Translations under genes and position numbers: made by a program
The notes under the pieces: generated by a model
Seen by the model: the letters and a program-made list of their open reading frames with translations, nothing else
Databases searched by the model: none
What the model was told of the DNA's origin: nothing
NCBI GenBank assembly: GCA_016180585.1
Contig: JACPAX010000010.1
Coordinates: 1 to 35,923 of the forward strand
DNA: 35,923 nucleotides
Direction of reading: 5' to 3'
Source: Candidatus Omnitrophota bacterium
Lineage (GTDB): Bacteria > Omnitrophota > Gorgyraeia > 2-02-FULL-51-18
Shown: one piece after another, positions 6,528-14,131 of the stretch
Numbering within the stretch: position 1 is the first letter of the stretch
Layout of the letters: the number at the start of each line of letters is the position of its first letter

Positions 6528-7646
6528 ATGGCCGGTCTTTATCTCCACATCCCTTTCTGCGCCAAAAAATGCCACTACTGCAATTTTGTCGTCACGACCT
6601 CGGACTCGCCTGGTGAACGCGGAGAATTTCTCGATCGCCTTGGGAGGGAGGCCGCGCATTATTCGCCGCGGTTTCGCGGCGTATCGTTCGACACGCTGTA
6701 TCTGGGAGGCGGCACGCCGTCGAGACTTCATCCGCCGGAAATAGAGGAAGTCTTTCGGGTCCTGCGGAGTTATTTCAGCTTCCGCGAGGACGCGGAAGTG
6801 ACTTTTGAGGCCAACCCCGGCGATACCGGCCCCGGAAAGGCGCGTTTATGGCGCGCGCTCGGCGTCAACCGCGTGAGTCTGGGCGTTCAATCTTTCCAAG
6901 AGGAGACTTTGAAAAAAATCAACCGCTCCCACGGCGCGCGGGAGATCGGGGAATCTTTTTCCGCCCTGCGGGAAGCCGGGTTCGACAATATCAGCGCGGA
7001 CCTCATGCTGTCCCTGCCCGGGCAAACGGTGTCGGACACAAAAAATTCACTCGAGGCGCTGCTGCGGTTCGGACCGGAGCACGTGTCGCTGTATGAGCTC
7101 GTCGTCGAGGAGAAAACCGTCTTTGGGGCCCTTCGCCGGCAGGGGAGGCTTGATCTGCCCGACGAGGAGACTCAGGTCGACAGTCTGGGGCTGGCGCGGA
7201 GCACGCTCAAAGACGCGGGCTACCGGCACTATGAGCTTCTGAGCTACGCGCGGCCGGGGCGCGAGTCACGGCATAACCGGATTTACTGGGACAACGAAGA
7301 ATACCTTGGTCTTGGGCCCGGGGCGTTTTCGTATCTGGACGGACGGCGGTACCGGAACTCACGCGGCGTGGATGAGTATCTGGACAAAATCCGAAAGGGG
7401 GATTGGACGGCCTCCGAAGAAGAAACGCTTACCGCGGAAAAGAAGGAAATTGAGTCCCTCCTTTTGGCGCTTCGCCTCGAGGAGGGGGCCGATATCCGGC
7501 GCTTCAGCCGGCTCGTGGACCGGTTCGCCGGGCCGATAGGGGATCTCCGGGAGAAAGGCCTGTTGGAGTCCGCCGGCGACCGTCTGCGCCTAACCCCCCG
7601 CGGCCAGCTCTTCGCCGAGACGGTTTTCGCGGAGCTCTCCGGATGA
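6528..7646 (+). CDS. hemW: HemW-like radical SAM protein (heme chaperone / coproporphyrinogen oxidase-like)
   Basis: This 372-aa protein begins MAGLYLHIPFCAKKCHYCNF, with the radical SAM CX3CX2C cysteines at 11, 15 and 18. YLGGGTPS and EANPGD (SAM-binding region), GVNRVSLGVQSF and DLMLSLPGQT match HemW/HemN-like proteins. The N-terminus lacks the longer extension and extra cysteine region of true HemN, so the heme-chaperone HemW is favoured over coproporphyrinogen dehydrogenase. The track starts at 6411 inside a repeat. ATG 6528 fits the family and follows TATAAT by 6 nt. The C-terminal winged-helix-like domain (about 300-372) is present. Confidence 0.9.
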   Translation: MAGLYLHIPFCAKKCHYCNFVVTTSDSPGERGEFLDRLGREAAHYSPRFRGVSFDTLYLGGGTPSRLHPPEIEEVFRVLRSYFSFREDAEVTFEANPGDTGPGKARLWRALGVNRVSLGVQSFQEETLKKINRSHGAREIGESFSALREAGFDNISADLMLSLPGQTVSDTKNSLEALLRFGPEHVSLYELVVEEKTVFGALRRQGRLDLPDEETQVDSLGLARSTLKDAGYRHYELLSYARPGRESRHNRIYWDNEEYLGLGPGAFSYLDGRRYRNSRGVDEYLDKIRKGDWTASEEETLTAEKKEIESLLLALRLEEGADIRRFSRLVDRFAGPIGDLREKGLLESAGDRLRLTPRGQLFAETVFAELSG

Positions 7647-7658
7647 ATTTACAAGCTC

Positions 7659-7686
7659 TTGAAATTTAAAAAAGATCGTGTATACT
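7659..7686 (+). promoter_or_regulatory. Promoter of the LacI-family regulator gene
   Basis: TTGAAA (7659-7664), a 16-nt spacer and TATACT (7681-7686) precede the gene. The predicted start point (about 7693) falls inside the operator palindrome that follows. Confidence 0.7.
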
Positions 7687-7691
7687 CCCCG

Positions 7692-7707
7692 ATGAAAACG
7701 TTTTCAT
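7692..7707. promoter_or_regulatory. LacI-family operator O1 (perfect palindrome)
   Basis: ATGAAAACGTTTTCAT is a perfect 16-bp palindrome with the central CG and A/T-rich half-sites typical of LacI/GalR operators. It overlaps the predicted transcription start of the regulator gene, so autorepression is expected. Near-copies lie at 8793-8808 and 15456-15471. Confidence 0.8.
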
Positions 7708-7730
7708 TAAGAAGCGGCGGAAGTTAATCA

Positions 7731-8777
7731 ATGAAAAAGTTAGATAATCAAGCGACCATTACTGATGTTGCGCGCATGGCCGATGTTTCGATTGCCACGG
7801 TGTCGCGCGCGCTGGACGAGGAGACACGGAAGCTCGTGGCCCCTGAAACCCTCAACCGCATCGAGACTGTTGTCCGAAAGTGCGGCTATACCCCGAATCT
7901 CGCGGCGAGGAATATGCGGGCCCGGAAGCTCAAAACCATCGGGATCCTTCTGCCGCATGTGCCGAACGTTTTTGTGAGCGACTACTATTCAAAAATTTTC
8001 TCGGGCGTTTCAAACGCGCTTCTCGACTCGGACTACCGCTTCAAGCTGATCGCGTTTAAGCGCTTCTCGGAAAAGCTGGACGGACATCAGTTCAGATCCG
8101 CGGACGGAGTGGACGGGCTCATTGTCACCGACTGGCCGATTTTCTTTTCCTTGAAAAAGGTTTTTGAAAAGGTGGACGTCCCTTGCGTGATTGTCGGGGA
8201 CCCGGAGGAAGGAGTACGCGCCCATTTTGTCTGCGGGGACAACCTCAGGGGAGGGGAACTAGCCGCAAAGTATCTTTATGAGAACGGGCACGAACGGATC
8301 GCGGTTTTATCGGGGCTTTCCTGGTCCACGGACAGCCGGCTCCGGATCGAGGGTTTCAAGCGTTTTTTCCGTCGCGTGGGCACGGCGATCCCGAATGAAA
8401 TGATTTTTCAAGCCAACTACGAGGAGGAAGACGCCGCGCGGATCGTCGAGCGGCTTGTCTTGGAAAAGAAAAAAGTAACCGCGATTTTTTGCTGTAACGA
8501 CAACATGGCCATCGGCGCGATCCATAAGCTGAAACAGCTCGGGGTCCGGTGTCCCGGAAAAATTTCGGTGGTCGGTTATGACGATGAAGCGCGCGGTCAG
8601 CACCTCCAGCCGGCCCTTACGACGGTGCATGTCGGCACGCAGGAATTGGGGCAAGCCGCCATCACGAAACTGCTCGAATTTTTGAAAGAAGGAAAAAAGG
8701 ACAAGTTTTATGGAGAGCGTACGGTGTTACCGGTGTCCCTGATAGAGCGACAGTCCGTAGGGTCCTGCCAAAAGTAA
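7731..8777 (+). CDS. LacI/GalR-family transcriptional regulator
   Basis: This 348-aa protein has a LacI helix-turn-helix at residues about 8-30 (ATITDVARMADVSIATVSRAL). A hinge helix follows near 52-62 (CGYTPNLAARNMRARK), then a periplasmic-binding-protein-like sensor domain (KTIGILLPHVPNVFVSDYYSKIFSGV, GVDGLIVTD, VVGYDDEARGQHLQPALTTV). A GGAAG lies 9 nt before the ATG. The gene is preceded by a strong promoter with a perfect operator. A second operator lies only 15 nt after its stop, at the start of the giant Tiki/radical SAM gene. The effector cannot be assigned; unusually for this family, no sugar-metabolism gene is adjacent. The targets suggested by operator copies are the two giant exported proteins. 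Confidence 0.93.
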   Translation: MKKLDNQATITDVARMADVSIATVSRALDEETRKLVAPETLNRIETVVRKCGYTPNLAARNMRARKLKTIGILLPHVPNVFVSDYYSKIFSGVSNALLDSDYRFKLIAFKRFSEKLDGHQFRSADGVDGLIVTDWPIFFSLKKVFEKVDVPCVIVGDPEEGVRAHFVCGDNLRGGELAAKYLYENGHERIAVLSGLSWSTDSRLRIEGFKRFFRRVGTAIPNEMIFQANYEEEDAARIVERLVLEKKKVTAIFCCNDNMAIGAIHKLKQLGVRCPGKISVVGYDDEARGQHLQPALTTVHVGTQELGQAAITKLLEFLKEGKKDKFYGERTVLPVSLIERQSVGSCQK

Positions 8778-8792
8778 TTTTTTTATGCCTAA

Positions 8793-8808
8793 ATGTAAAC
8801 GTTTTCAT
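8793..8808. promoter_or_regulatory. LacI-family operator O2
   Basis: ATGTAAACGTTTTCAT differs from O1 at one position. It lies 15 nt after the lacI-family stop and ends 3 nt before ATG 8812, inside the N-terminus of the track ORF beginning at 8785. This favours 8812 as the start of the giant gene. No separate promoter is obvious between the two genes, so the site may act on an unrecognised promoter or as a roadblock. Confidence 0.65.
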
Positions 8809-8811
8809 AAG

Positions 8812-11800
8812 ATGCTTAAAAAGACTGAATCCCGCTTCACAAAAGCCGTCGCGGCAGTGTTGACGCTGGGACTGGCTCTGCAGCCGGCAAGCATGGCCGC
8901 GGGCTTGCCTGCGCCCGCAGGTGTCTCCGGATGCGCCGGACAGTTTCTTCGATTAAAAGAGACTATTCGAGGGACCAATGGTAAACGGATTGTGCATATT
9001 CAGGATGCTCACGCCAACTTATCGGGCCAGGAGAACCTGGCCAACGGTTTGAGCGAACTGATGAAAGAATACGGCGTCCGGCCGGTGCTGGTCGAGGGCG
9101 GCGAGGGCGATGTGTCGCTCGACCGGTTTAAGCAAAACGCGCCCCGATCGGCTGTTGAGAGGGCGGCGAAAAGTCTCCTCATCGAAGGCAAGCTTGCGGG
9201 AGAGGAATATCTGAGCCTCGTTTCGGACGAAAAAATTCCGCTCGTCGGCATCGAGGACCTGACGCTTTACCGAGAAGGTTTGGTTCGTTATCGCGCGATG
9301 GCCGAGCGGCGCGAAGAGACGCTTGTCTATCTCGCCGAAATCCGGGGCGCTGTTGAGCGATTAAAAGAAAGGTTTTATCCGAAAGAGCTGTTGGGCTTTG
9401 AACGGGCCAAGCGGCGCAGTGCCGGAGAGGGCTTCGAAAATCTTTTGAGGCTTACCCACAAAGGCTTGCCTAGCCATCAGGACGGAGAGAAACTCCTTAA
9501 AGAGTTCGAAACCCTCGAGCATCATGTTTATGTCGTCTCTTTAAAAGGAGAGAGCAAGCGGTTGAGAGACATTGATGTTTATCTTGAGCTTTTTGAAAAA
9601 GCCTGCCAGCTGCGTCTAACTGCGAAAGAGTTCCGATCATGGAAAGTTGTAGCCGGGGATTTTTCAACCGCTCCAATGCTCGCCTTCCTCAACCGCCGGC
9701 TGGCCGACTATGGTTTCGCAGACGGCTATGTTCCCTACCAAGATATTTTGGAAGCGGCCAAAGGACCGATCACCGCATTTTATATTTCGGCAAACGATAG
9801 AGACGAGGCCTTTCTCGCCAACACAGAGCAGGTTTTGGCCCGGACGAACCAAGACACCGCCTTTCTCATCGCCGGAGGTTATCACACCGAGCACTTGAAA
9901 GAGCTTTTTACCGCGAAGGGCTATTCTTTTATCATTTTCACGCCGGTCGTCCATAACGAAACGAACTTCGCCAAGTACGAAAAGCTCCTGCTTTCTCCGG
10001 AGGCCGTACAAACTGGCACAATCCGCATGATGGCGGCCGCCCTGCGGCCGGAGACGCCAAACGAGTTTTATCGGAAGACCGGAGTCCGATTTGCCAACGA
10101 AAGCGATGAACTAAAACTACAATTTCACAAGCTTTGTTCGCGCATGAAAGGGCCCTATCGCTATGCCGATACGAAATATGCGGCCCTTTTCGGAGAGAAA
10201 TGGGAATTCGTCAAGCAAATCGTCCGCAGCGAAGATGTCAACGTGGCGCCAAGCTTTGTCGAGATCCATCCGGACGAGCGTTGCCACAACGACTGCGCGT
10301 ATTGCCGGATCAAAGGTGGAATAGGTCTTAGGAACGTACCTGAGAAGGAAGAAAGCATGAGAGCTGAGCATCTTTTGGGGCTGATTGACGACATCCACGC
10401 CCTCGACCCGAAAGCGTTTATCCGGTTCAGTGGGACCATCGGAGAGCCACTCCTTCATCCCGACATCGCGCGGGCGTTTGAAAGGGTGAAGGAATACGGG
10501 ATGCCTTGGGGAATCACGACCAACGGGCTTTCGATACGCAAAGAAGGCGTCCCCGAGCTTCTTTTGAGCGCCGACTATGTCCACGTGAGTCTCGACGCGG
10601 GAGATGACGAAACGTATGTGCGCTTAAAAAGGGGCAAGCCCGGGTATTTTAAAACAGTCCTCGAAAATATCCGCTTTTTAACGCAGGAGCGCGACCGGGC
10701 TGGAGCCAAGACAAGGATCGTAGTCAGTTTTTTGATTCAGGAGGAGAATTACCGGCAAATCGCGAGTATTAGCGAGCTTTTGAAGGCGATCGGGGTCGAC
10801 TCGTTTGAGATCAAAATGCAGCACTATGACGCCCGTCGCGGCATGACCGACGACGCGGTCCGCGAGGCGTACCAACTCATTGAAACCATTGAGCGTGAAC
10901 ACCAAACCGACCGTTACCGGATTGTCCACGTGCAGGATGAGACTGAGGCCCTGGAAAAAGCAAAGGGCCAGCCGGCCATCGCTTTCCATCGTTGCTATGC
11001 CAACCAGCTGGGTTTGAGCCCGACCATCACACCTCGCCATGAAATCAAGCCCTGCTGTCAGCATTACACCAGGACACTGCCGACTCAGGGCCATTTGGAA
11101 CACAAAAGTTTTTTTGACATCTGGCACAGCCAAGAAAGAAAAGCGGCGCTGGCCCTGGATCCCTCGAAGATTTGCCAGACGTGCTCTCCTTCGGATCTCA
11201 CAATCAATCAGGTGGTGCATTTTCTGGAAGAGGCGAACCGAAAAGATCCGGCGTTTCTTGATTGGGTGGAGGAAAATTTTGTGACTCCGACTGGCGTGCG
11301 GTCGGCGGCAACCATTCAGTACACTTCCGATTTTCCGCTCACCCCTATTTTGCAGGCCCGCAGGGACTGGATAGACGCTTATTTGACGGTGTTCGTGGCC
11401 ACTCACGGTCGCGAAGAATTTAAAGGGCTCGGGACGGCTTTTCTCTATCTTTTAAATGCACCGGTTCCTGAAGTCGGCACTGGCGAATTTGAACCCGACA
11501 GACAATTCGCCCAAGGCATGTATGACAGCTTTTATCGTGAAGCACTCGAACGAAATTTTGAAGACCCGGATTCGAACTACCGGACCCTGCGGCTTCTGCT
11601 GTGGACGCTGGTAGAGCAATACAAAGACCAATTTCGTGAAGCCCAACCGAGCGACGCGCAGGCGCTTGCCGCCTATTTATCGACCGCAAAGCCAATAAAG
11701 CCTCACCCCAAGAAAAATCAAAGCGGCGGACGACTGGCAAAGTCTGTGGACGTGCCTTTTGGCGGCTCAGCGGACCTGAGTTCTTCGGATTTAGAGATGA

Positions 11801-12735
11801 TCCGGTTTATGGGAGTTGAGAGGGCTCTGAAAGAAGACGAATCCTATTCGTTTCTTTTTGAAAAGGGTTGGGGGTTTGTGCGGGTTTCCCCCAAAGACTC
11901 CAACGAAATTTATTTTCGAGGCGCGGAAAACGAAGCGGAGAAAAAAATTAAACTGACGGAAGCGCAAGCTCAAGACGCAAGGCAAAAAGCCTCCGAACGG
12001 AGAAAGGCAACGGTTTCTACCGTTTTGAGGGAGAGAGAAGGGGCGGGTCTCATCGGAGTCCAGGGGATTTTGTCTTTGGATCGCCGGATCCGGGCGGAGG
12101 TGAAGGAAGGCGCTTCCGTCGGGCAGGTGGTATGGGCGCTCGATGGGCTTAGCGCCGAACCGTCTCGCGTGACCCCTGAATTCCGCGGGGCATTGCTGAG
12201 ACTGAAGGAGATTGAGCGCTTTGTCGACGGCTTGGGCGGGCATTTTTCCGTGGAAGTTTTGGATCCCGCGAAAAACAACGTGTTACTCAAGTACGCCCAG
12301 AAGTCCGGTTTTTCCGAACCGGCGGACGGCATGAAAACCACCGTTGTGATTCCCAGCTTCGTGGGGGCCGGCTATGTTTTGGGTCCTGATCGGTCCGCGG
12401 TGATGTACCCGGCCGCCTCGAAAGACGGTGGTCGGATCGAATTGGCCAGGCATCGCCTGACCTCACGGTTGGCTGTGATCGTGAACATGCAGTCTTTGGC
12501 GCTTGGCCATGATCCGGGAAGCAAGCTCCATCCGCAGATTGCCTCGCATCTGGCGGGGATTACCCATTGCTCAAGAACGGAAGCGGAAAACTACGTCAAC
12601 GAGGCTGCGACGCTCAAGACCATCACGCTCTCTTTCCTTGAACGATCGAAGCGTTTCCTCTTCACTTTCAAAATCCTCCTTCAGGAAATCAGCCGCTGGG
12701 CCCGCGCGTCCGAGGCGGTGGATTTGAGCGCATAA
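8812..12735 (+). CDS. Giant exported/membrane-anchored Tiki-like + radical SAM fusion protein
   Basis: The 1307-aa product from ATG 8812 has four parts. (a) Residues 1-30 are a signal-like segment (KAVAAVLTLGLALQPASMAAG). (b) Residues about 55-405 are a Tiki/ChaN/EreA-superfamily-like domain with HIQDAH (62-67), LVEGG (about 92-96), NDRDEAF (about 328) and AGGYHTEHL (about 355). (c) Residues about 475-800 are a radical SAM domain with CX3CX2C at 491, 495 and 498 (ERCHNDCAYC), SGTIGEPLLHP, and a SPASM-like cysteine set (C about 728, CC about 747, CQTC about 788). (d) About 500 C-terminal residues are unrecognised. The track start at 8785 would put operator O2 in the coding region and lacks a Shine-Dalgarno; so does 8812. 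A paralogue of the N-terminal half begins the 2528-aa gene. The role is unknown; peptide or cell-surface modification is speculation. Confidence 0.8.
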   Translation: MLKKTESRFTKAVAAVLTLGLALQPASMAAGLPAPAGVSGCAGQFLRLKETIRGTNGKRIVHIQDAHANLSGQENLANGLSELMKEYGVRPVLVEGGEGDVSLDRFKQNAPRSAVERAAKSLLIEGKLAGEEYLSLVSDEKIPLVGIEDLTLYREGLVRYRAMAERREETLVYLAEIRGAVERLKERFYPKELLGFERAKRRSAGEGFENLLRLTHKGLPSHQDGEKLLKEFETLEHHVYVVSLKGESKRLRDIDVYLELFEKACQLRLTAKEFRSWKVVAGDFSTAPMLAFLNRRLADYGFADGYVPYQDILEAAKGPITAFYISANDRDEAFLANTEQVLARTNQDTAFLIAGGYHTEHLKELFTAKGYSFIIFTPVVHNETNFAKYEKLLLSPEAVQTGTIRMMAAALRPETPNEFYRKTGVRFANESDELKLQFHKLCSRMKGPYRYADTKYAALFGEKWEFVKQIVRSEDVNVAPSFVEIHPDERCHNDCAYCRIKGGIGLRNVPEKEESMRAEHLLGLIDDIHALDPKAFIRFSGTIGEPLLHPDIARAFERVKEYGMPWGITTNGLSIRKEGVPELLLSADYVHVSLDAGDDETYVRLKRGKPGYFKTVLENIRFLTQERDRAGAKTRIVVSFLIQEENYRQIASISELLKAIGVDSFEIKMQHYDARRGMTDDAVREAYQLIETIEREHQTDRYRIVHVQDETEALEKAKGQPAIAFHRCYANQLGLSPTITPRHEIKPCCQHYTRTLPTQGHLEHKSFFDIWHSQERKAALALDPSKICQTCSPSDLTINQVVHFLEEANRKDPAFLDWVEENFVTPTGVRSAATIQYTSDFPLTPILQARRDWIDAYLTVFVATHGREEFKGLGTAFLYLLNAPVPEVGTGEFEPDRQFAQGMYDSFYREALERNFEDPDSNYRTLRLLLWTLVEQYKDQFREAQPSDAQALAAYLSTAKPIKPHPKKNQSGGRLAKSVDVPFGGSADLSSSDLEMIRFMGVERALKEDESYSFLFEKGWGFVRVSPKDSNEIYFRGAENEAEKKIKLTEAQAQDARQKASERRKATVSTVLREREGAGLIGVQGILSLDRRIRAEVKEGASVGQVVWALDGLSAEPSRVTPEFRGALLRLKEIERFVDGLGGHFSVEVLDPAKNNVLLKYAQKSGFSEPADGMKTTVVIPSFVGAGYVLGPDRSAVMYPAASKDGGRIELARHRLTSRLAVIVNMQSLALGHDPGSKLHPQIASHLAGITHCSRTEAENYVNEAATLKTITLSFLERSKRFLFTFKILLQEISRWARASEAVDLSA

Positions 12736-12750
12736 GGCTCGCTTTATGAT
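12723..12750 (+). promoter_or_regulatory. Weak promoter candidate for aguB
   Basis: TTTGAG (12723-12728), a 16-nt spacer and TATGAT (12745-12750) overlap the end of the giant gene, 23 nt before aguB. The -35 is poor; an alternative -10 (TAGAAT, 12750-12755) overlaps. Confidence 0.3.
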
Positions 12751-12773
12751 AGAATCAAAACAAAAAGGGAAAA

Positions 12774-13625
12774 ATGAAAATCGGTCTTATTCAAATGGCC
12801 TGCGGGCCCAGTCCAAAGGCGAACCTGACCCGGGCGGCGTCGCTGGTCGGGCAGGCGGCGGCCAAAGGCGCCAGGATCGTCTTGCTTCAGGAGCTCTACC
12901 GCACCGAGTATTTCTGCAAGACCGAGGACCCGCGGAACTTTGACCTCGCCGAACCCATTCCAGGGCCGAGCACGGATTTTTTCTGCCGGCTCGCGAAATC
13001 CGGACGAATCGTTCTCGTGGCGCCGCTTTTTGAGAAGCGCGCCAAAGGGATTTACCACAACACCGCGGTCGTGATCGACGCCGACGGGAAAGTCCTCGGC
13101 AAGTACCGCAAGATGCACATCCCGGACGATCCCGGGTTTTATGAGAAATTTTATTTTGTGCCGGGCGATCTGGGTTTCAAGTCTTTCAAGACGCGGTACG
13201 CCGAGATCGGCGTTTTGATCTGCTGGGACCAGTGGTTCCCCGAGGCGGCGCGCCTGTCCGCTCTTTCGGGCGCGGAGATCCTTTTTTATCCCACGGCGAT
13301 CGGCTGGAAAACGGGCCGCCGCCGGGAAGCGGAGAGCTACCGCGACGCGTGGGAGACCGTCCAGCGGGGGCATGCGATCGCCAGCGGCGTTTTTGTCGCC
13401 GCCGCCAACCGGGTCGGGCGCGAAGGCGGCTTCGAATATTGGGGGAGCTCTTTTGTCGCGGACCCGTTCGGCAAAATCATCCGCCGGGCCAGCGCCGTCA
13501 AAGAAGAAGCGCTCGTCGTCGACTGCGACCTTTCACAGGTCGAAAAAATCCGCCGCGAATGGCCTTTCTTGCGAGACAGGCGTGTGGATGCGTACAAGGG
13601 AATATTGTCCCGCAGTTCGGAGTAG
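12774..13625 (+). CDS. aguB: N-carbamoylputrescine amidase (nitrilase superfamily)
   Basis: This 283-aa carbon-nitrogen hydrolase has the Glu-Lys-Cys triad at E40 (LLQELYRTEYFC), K113 (YRKMHIPDDPGFYEKFYF) and C150 (GVLICWDQWFPE). The motifs IPDDPGFYEKFYF and CWDQWFPEAAR are specific to the AguB clade. It hydrolyses N-carbamoylputrescine to putrescine, CO2 and ammonia in the cytoplasm. The ATG at 12774 follows AAAAAGGGA. The partner gene aguA lies downstream, separated by a four-helix-bundle cassette. The last codons and TAG stop (AGTTCGGAGTAG) lie inside the left arm of that cassette's inverted repeat, so the native C-terminus may have been altered. Confidence 0.93.
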   Translation: MKIGLIQMACGPSPKANLTRAASLVGQAAAKGARIVLLQELYRTEYFCKTEDPRNFDLAEPIPGPSTDFFCRLAKSGRIVLVAPLFEKRAKGIYHNTAVVIDADGKVLGKYRKMHIPDDPGFYEKFYFVPGDLGFKSFKTRYAEIGVLICWDQWFPEAARLSALSGAEILFYPTAIGWKTGRRREAESYRDAWETVQRGHAIASGVFVAAANRVGREGGFEYWGSSFVADPFGKIIRRASAVKEEALVVDCDLSQVEKIRREWPFLRDRRVDAYKGILSRSSE

Positions 13626-13670
13626 GGAGTTCAGAGTTCGGAGACAGTTAAGAGTTGGTGAGTTCGGAGA
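13615..13670 (+). repeat. Left inverted-repeat arm of the aguB-aguA cassette
   Basis: Degenerate copies of a 7-8 nt unit (GTTCGGA, GGAGTTC) run from the aguB stop toward the four-helix gene. They are largely complementary to the arm at 14088-14130; for example, GAGTTCGGAGACAG here matches CTGTCTCCGAACTC there. Confidence 0.75.
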
Positions 13671-13685
13671 AATAGGAGACGGAAA

Positions 13686-14045
13686 TTGGGAGACGTGAAA
13701 TTTCAGTTTGAAGACTTGATGGTTTATCGGAAGTCACTTGATTATGTGGATTTCGTTTATCAGGTAAGCTCCAAATTCCCCTCGGAAGAAAGATTTGGTT
13801 TGGCGTCGCAGTTCCAACGTGCCGCCCAATCCATAGCCTTGAACATTGGCGAGGGCAGCGGAGGCAGTAAGACAGAATTTAAACAATTTTTAAGAATAGC
13901 GAGAAGATCCGTCAGAGAATGCGTTGTGTGCACGGCCATCGCCAGAAGAAGAGAATTCATGACGAGCCAGGAAGAGGCGACGTCAAGAGAGCGGTGCGCT
14001 GAGATATCCAAAATGTTGAGTGGTCTGCTTGGTTCCTTGGATTGA
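13686..14045 (+). CDS. Four-helix-bundle protein (S23 / IVP / TIGR02436-like)
   Basis: This 119-aa protein has the family pattern FEDLMVYRKSLDYVDFVYQ, FGLASQFQRAAQSIALNIGEGSGGSKTEFKQFLRIARRSV. Members form four-helix bundles, were first described in intervening sequences of 23S rRNA genes, and are related to the Avd protein of diversity-generating retroelements. The start is TTG 13686 behind AGGAG (13674-13678); GTG 13695 is the alternative. The gene fills the loop between inverted-repeat arms and splits the aguB-aguA pair, so it looks like inserted cargo. Its stop TGA overlaps a possible ATG of the extended aguA ORF (14045). Nucleic-acid binding is expected from the family, but no enzymatic motif is visible. 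Confidence 0.85.
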   Translation: MGDVKFQFEDLMVYRKSLDYVDFVYQVSSKFPSEERFGLASQFQRAAQSIALNIGEGSGGSKTEFKQFLRIARRSVRECVVCTAIARRREFMTSQEEATSRERCAEISKMLSGLLGSLD

Positions 14046-14087
14046 TGCCCCCTTCTTCTTTTACTCCCCCTCCCCGCTCTAAACTTT

Positions 14088-14130
14088 CTTTGCTGTCTCC
14101 GAACTCCGAACTCCAAACTCCCAACTATAG
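14088..14130 (+). repeat. Right inverted-repeat arm of the aguB-aguA cassette
   Basis: CTGTCTCCGAACTCCGAACT and following ACTCC-type units are the inverted partner of 13615-13670. The arm ends at the aguA start region and is translated if aguA starts at 14045. Confidence 0.75.
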
Positions 14131-14131
14131 A

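Noticed and set aside
13615-14130. CRISPR-like array at the short repeated units
   Set aside because: Units are about 7 nt with no unique spacers of 30 nt or so, and arms are inverted around a gene. This is not a CRISPR array. The same reasoning applies to 24885-25363 and 32637-32816.
14045-14131. aguA starting at ATG 14045
   Set aside because: The extra 29 residues derive from the inverted-repeat arm and do not resemble the family. This start is kept only as a possibility because of the overlap with the upstream stop.
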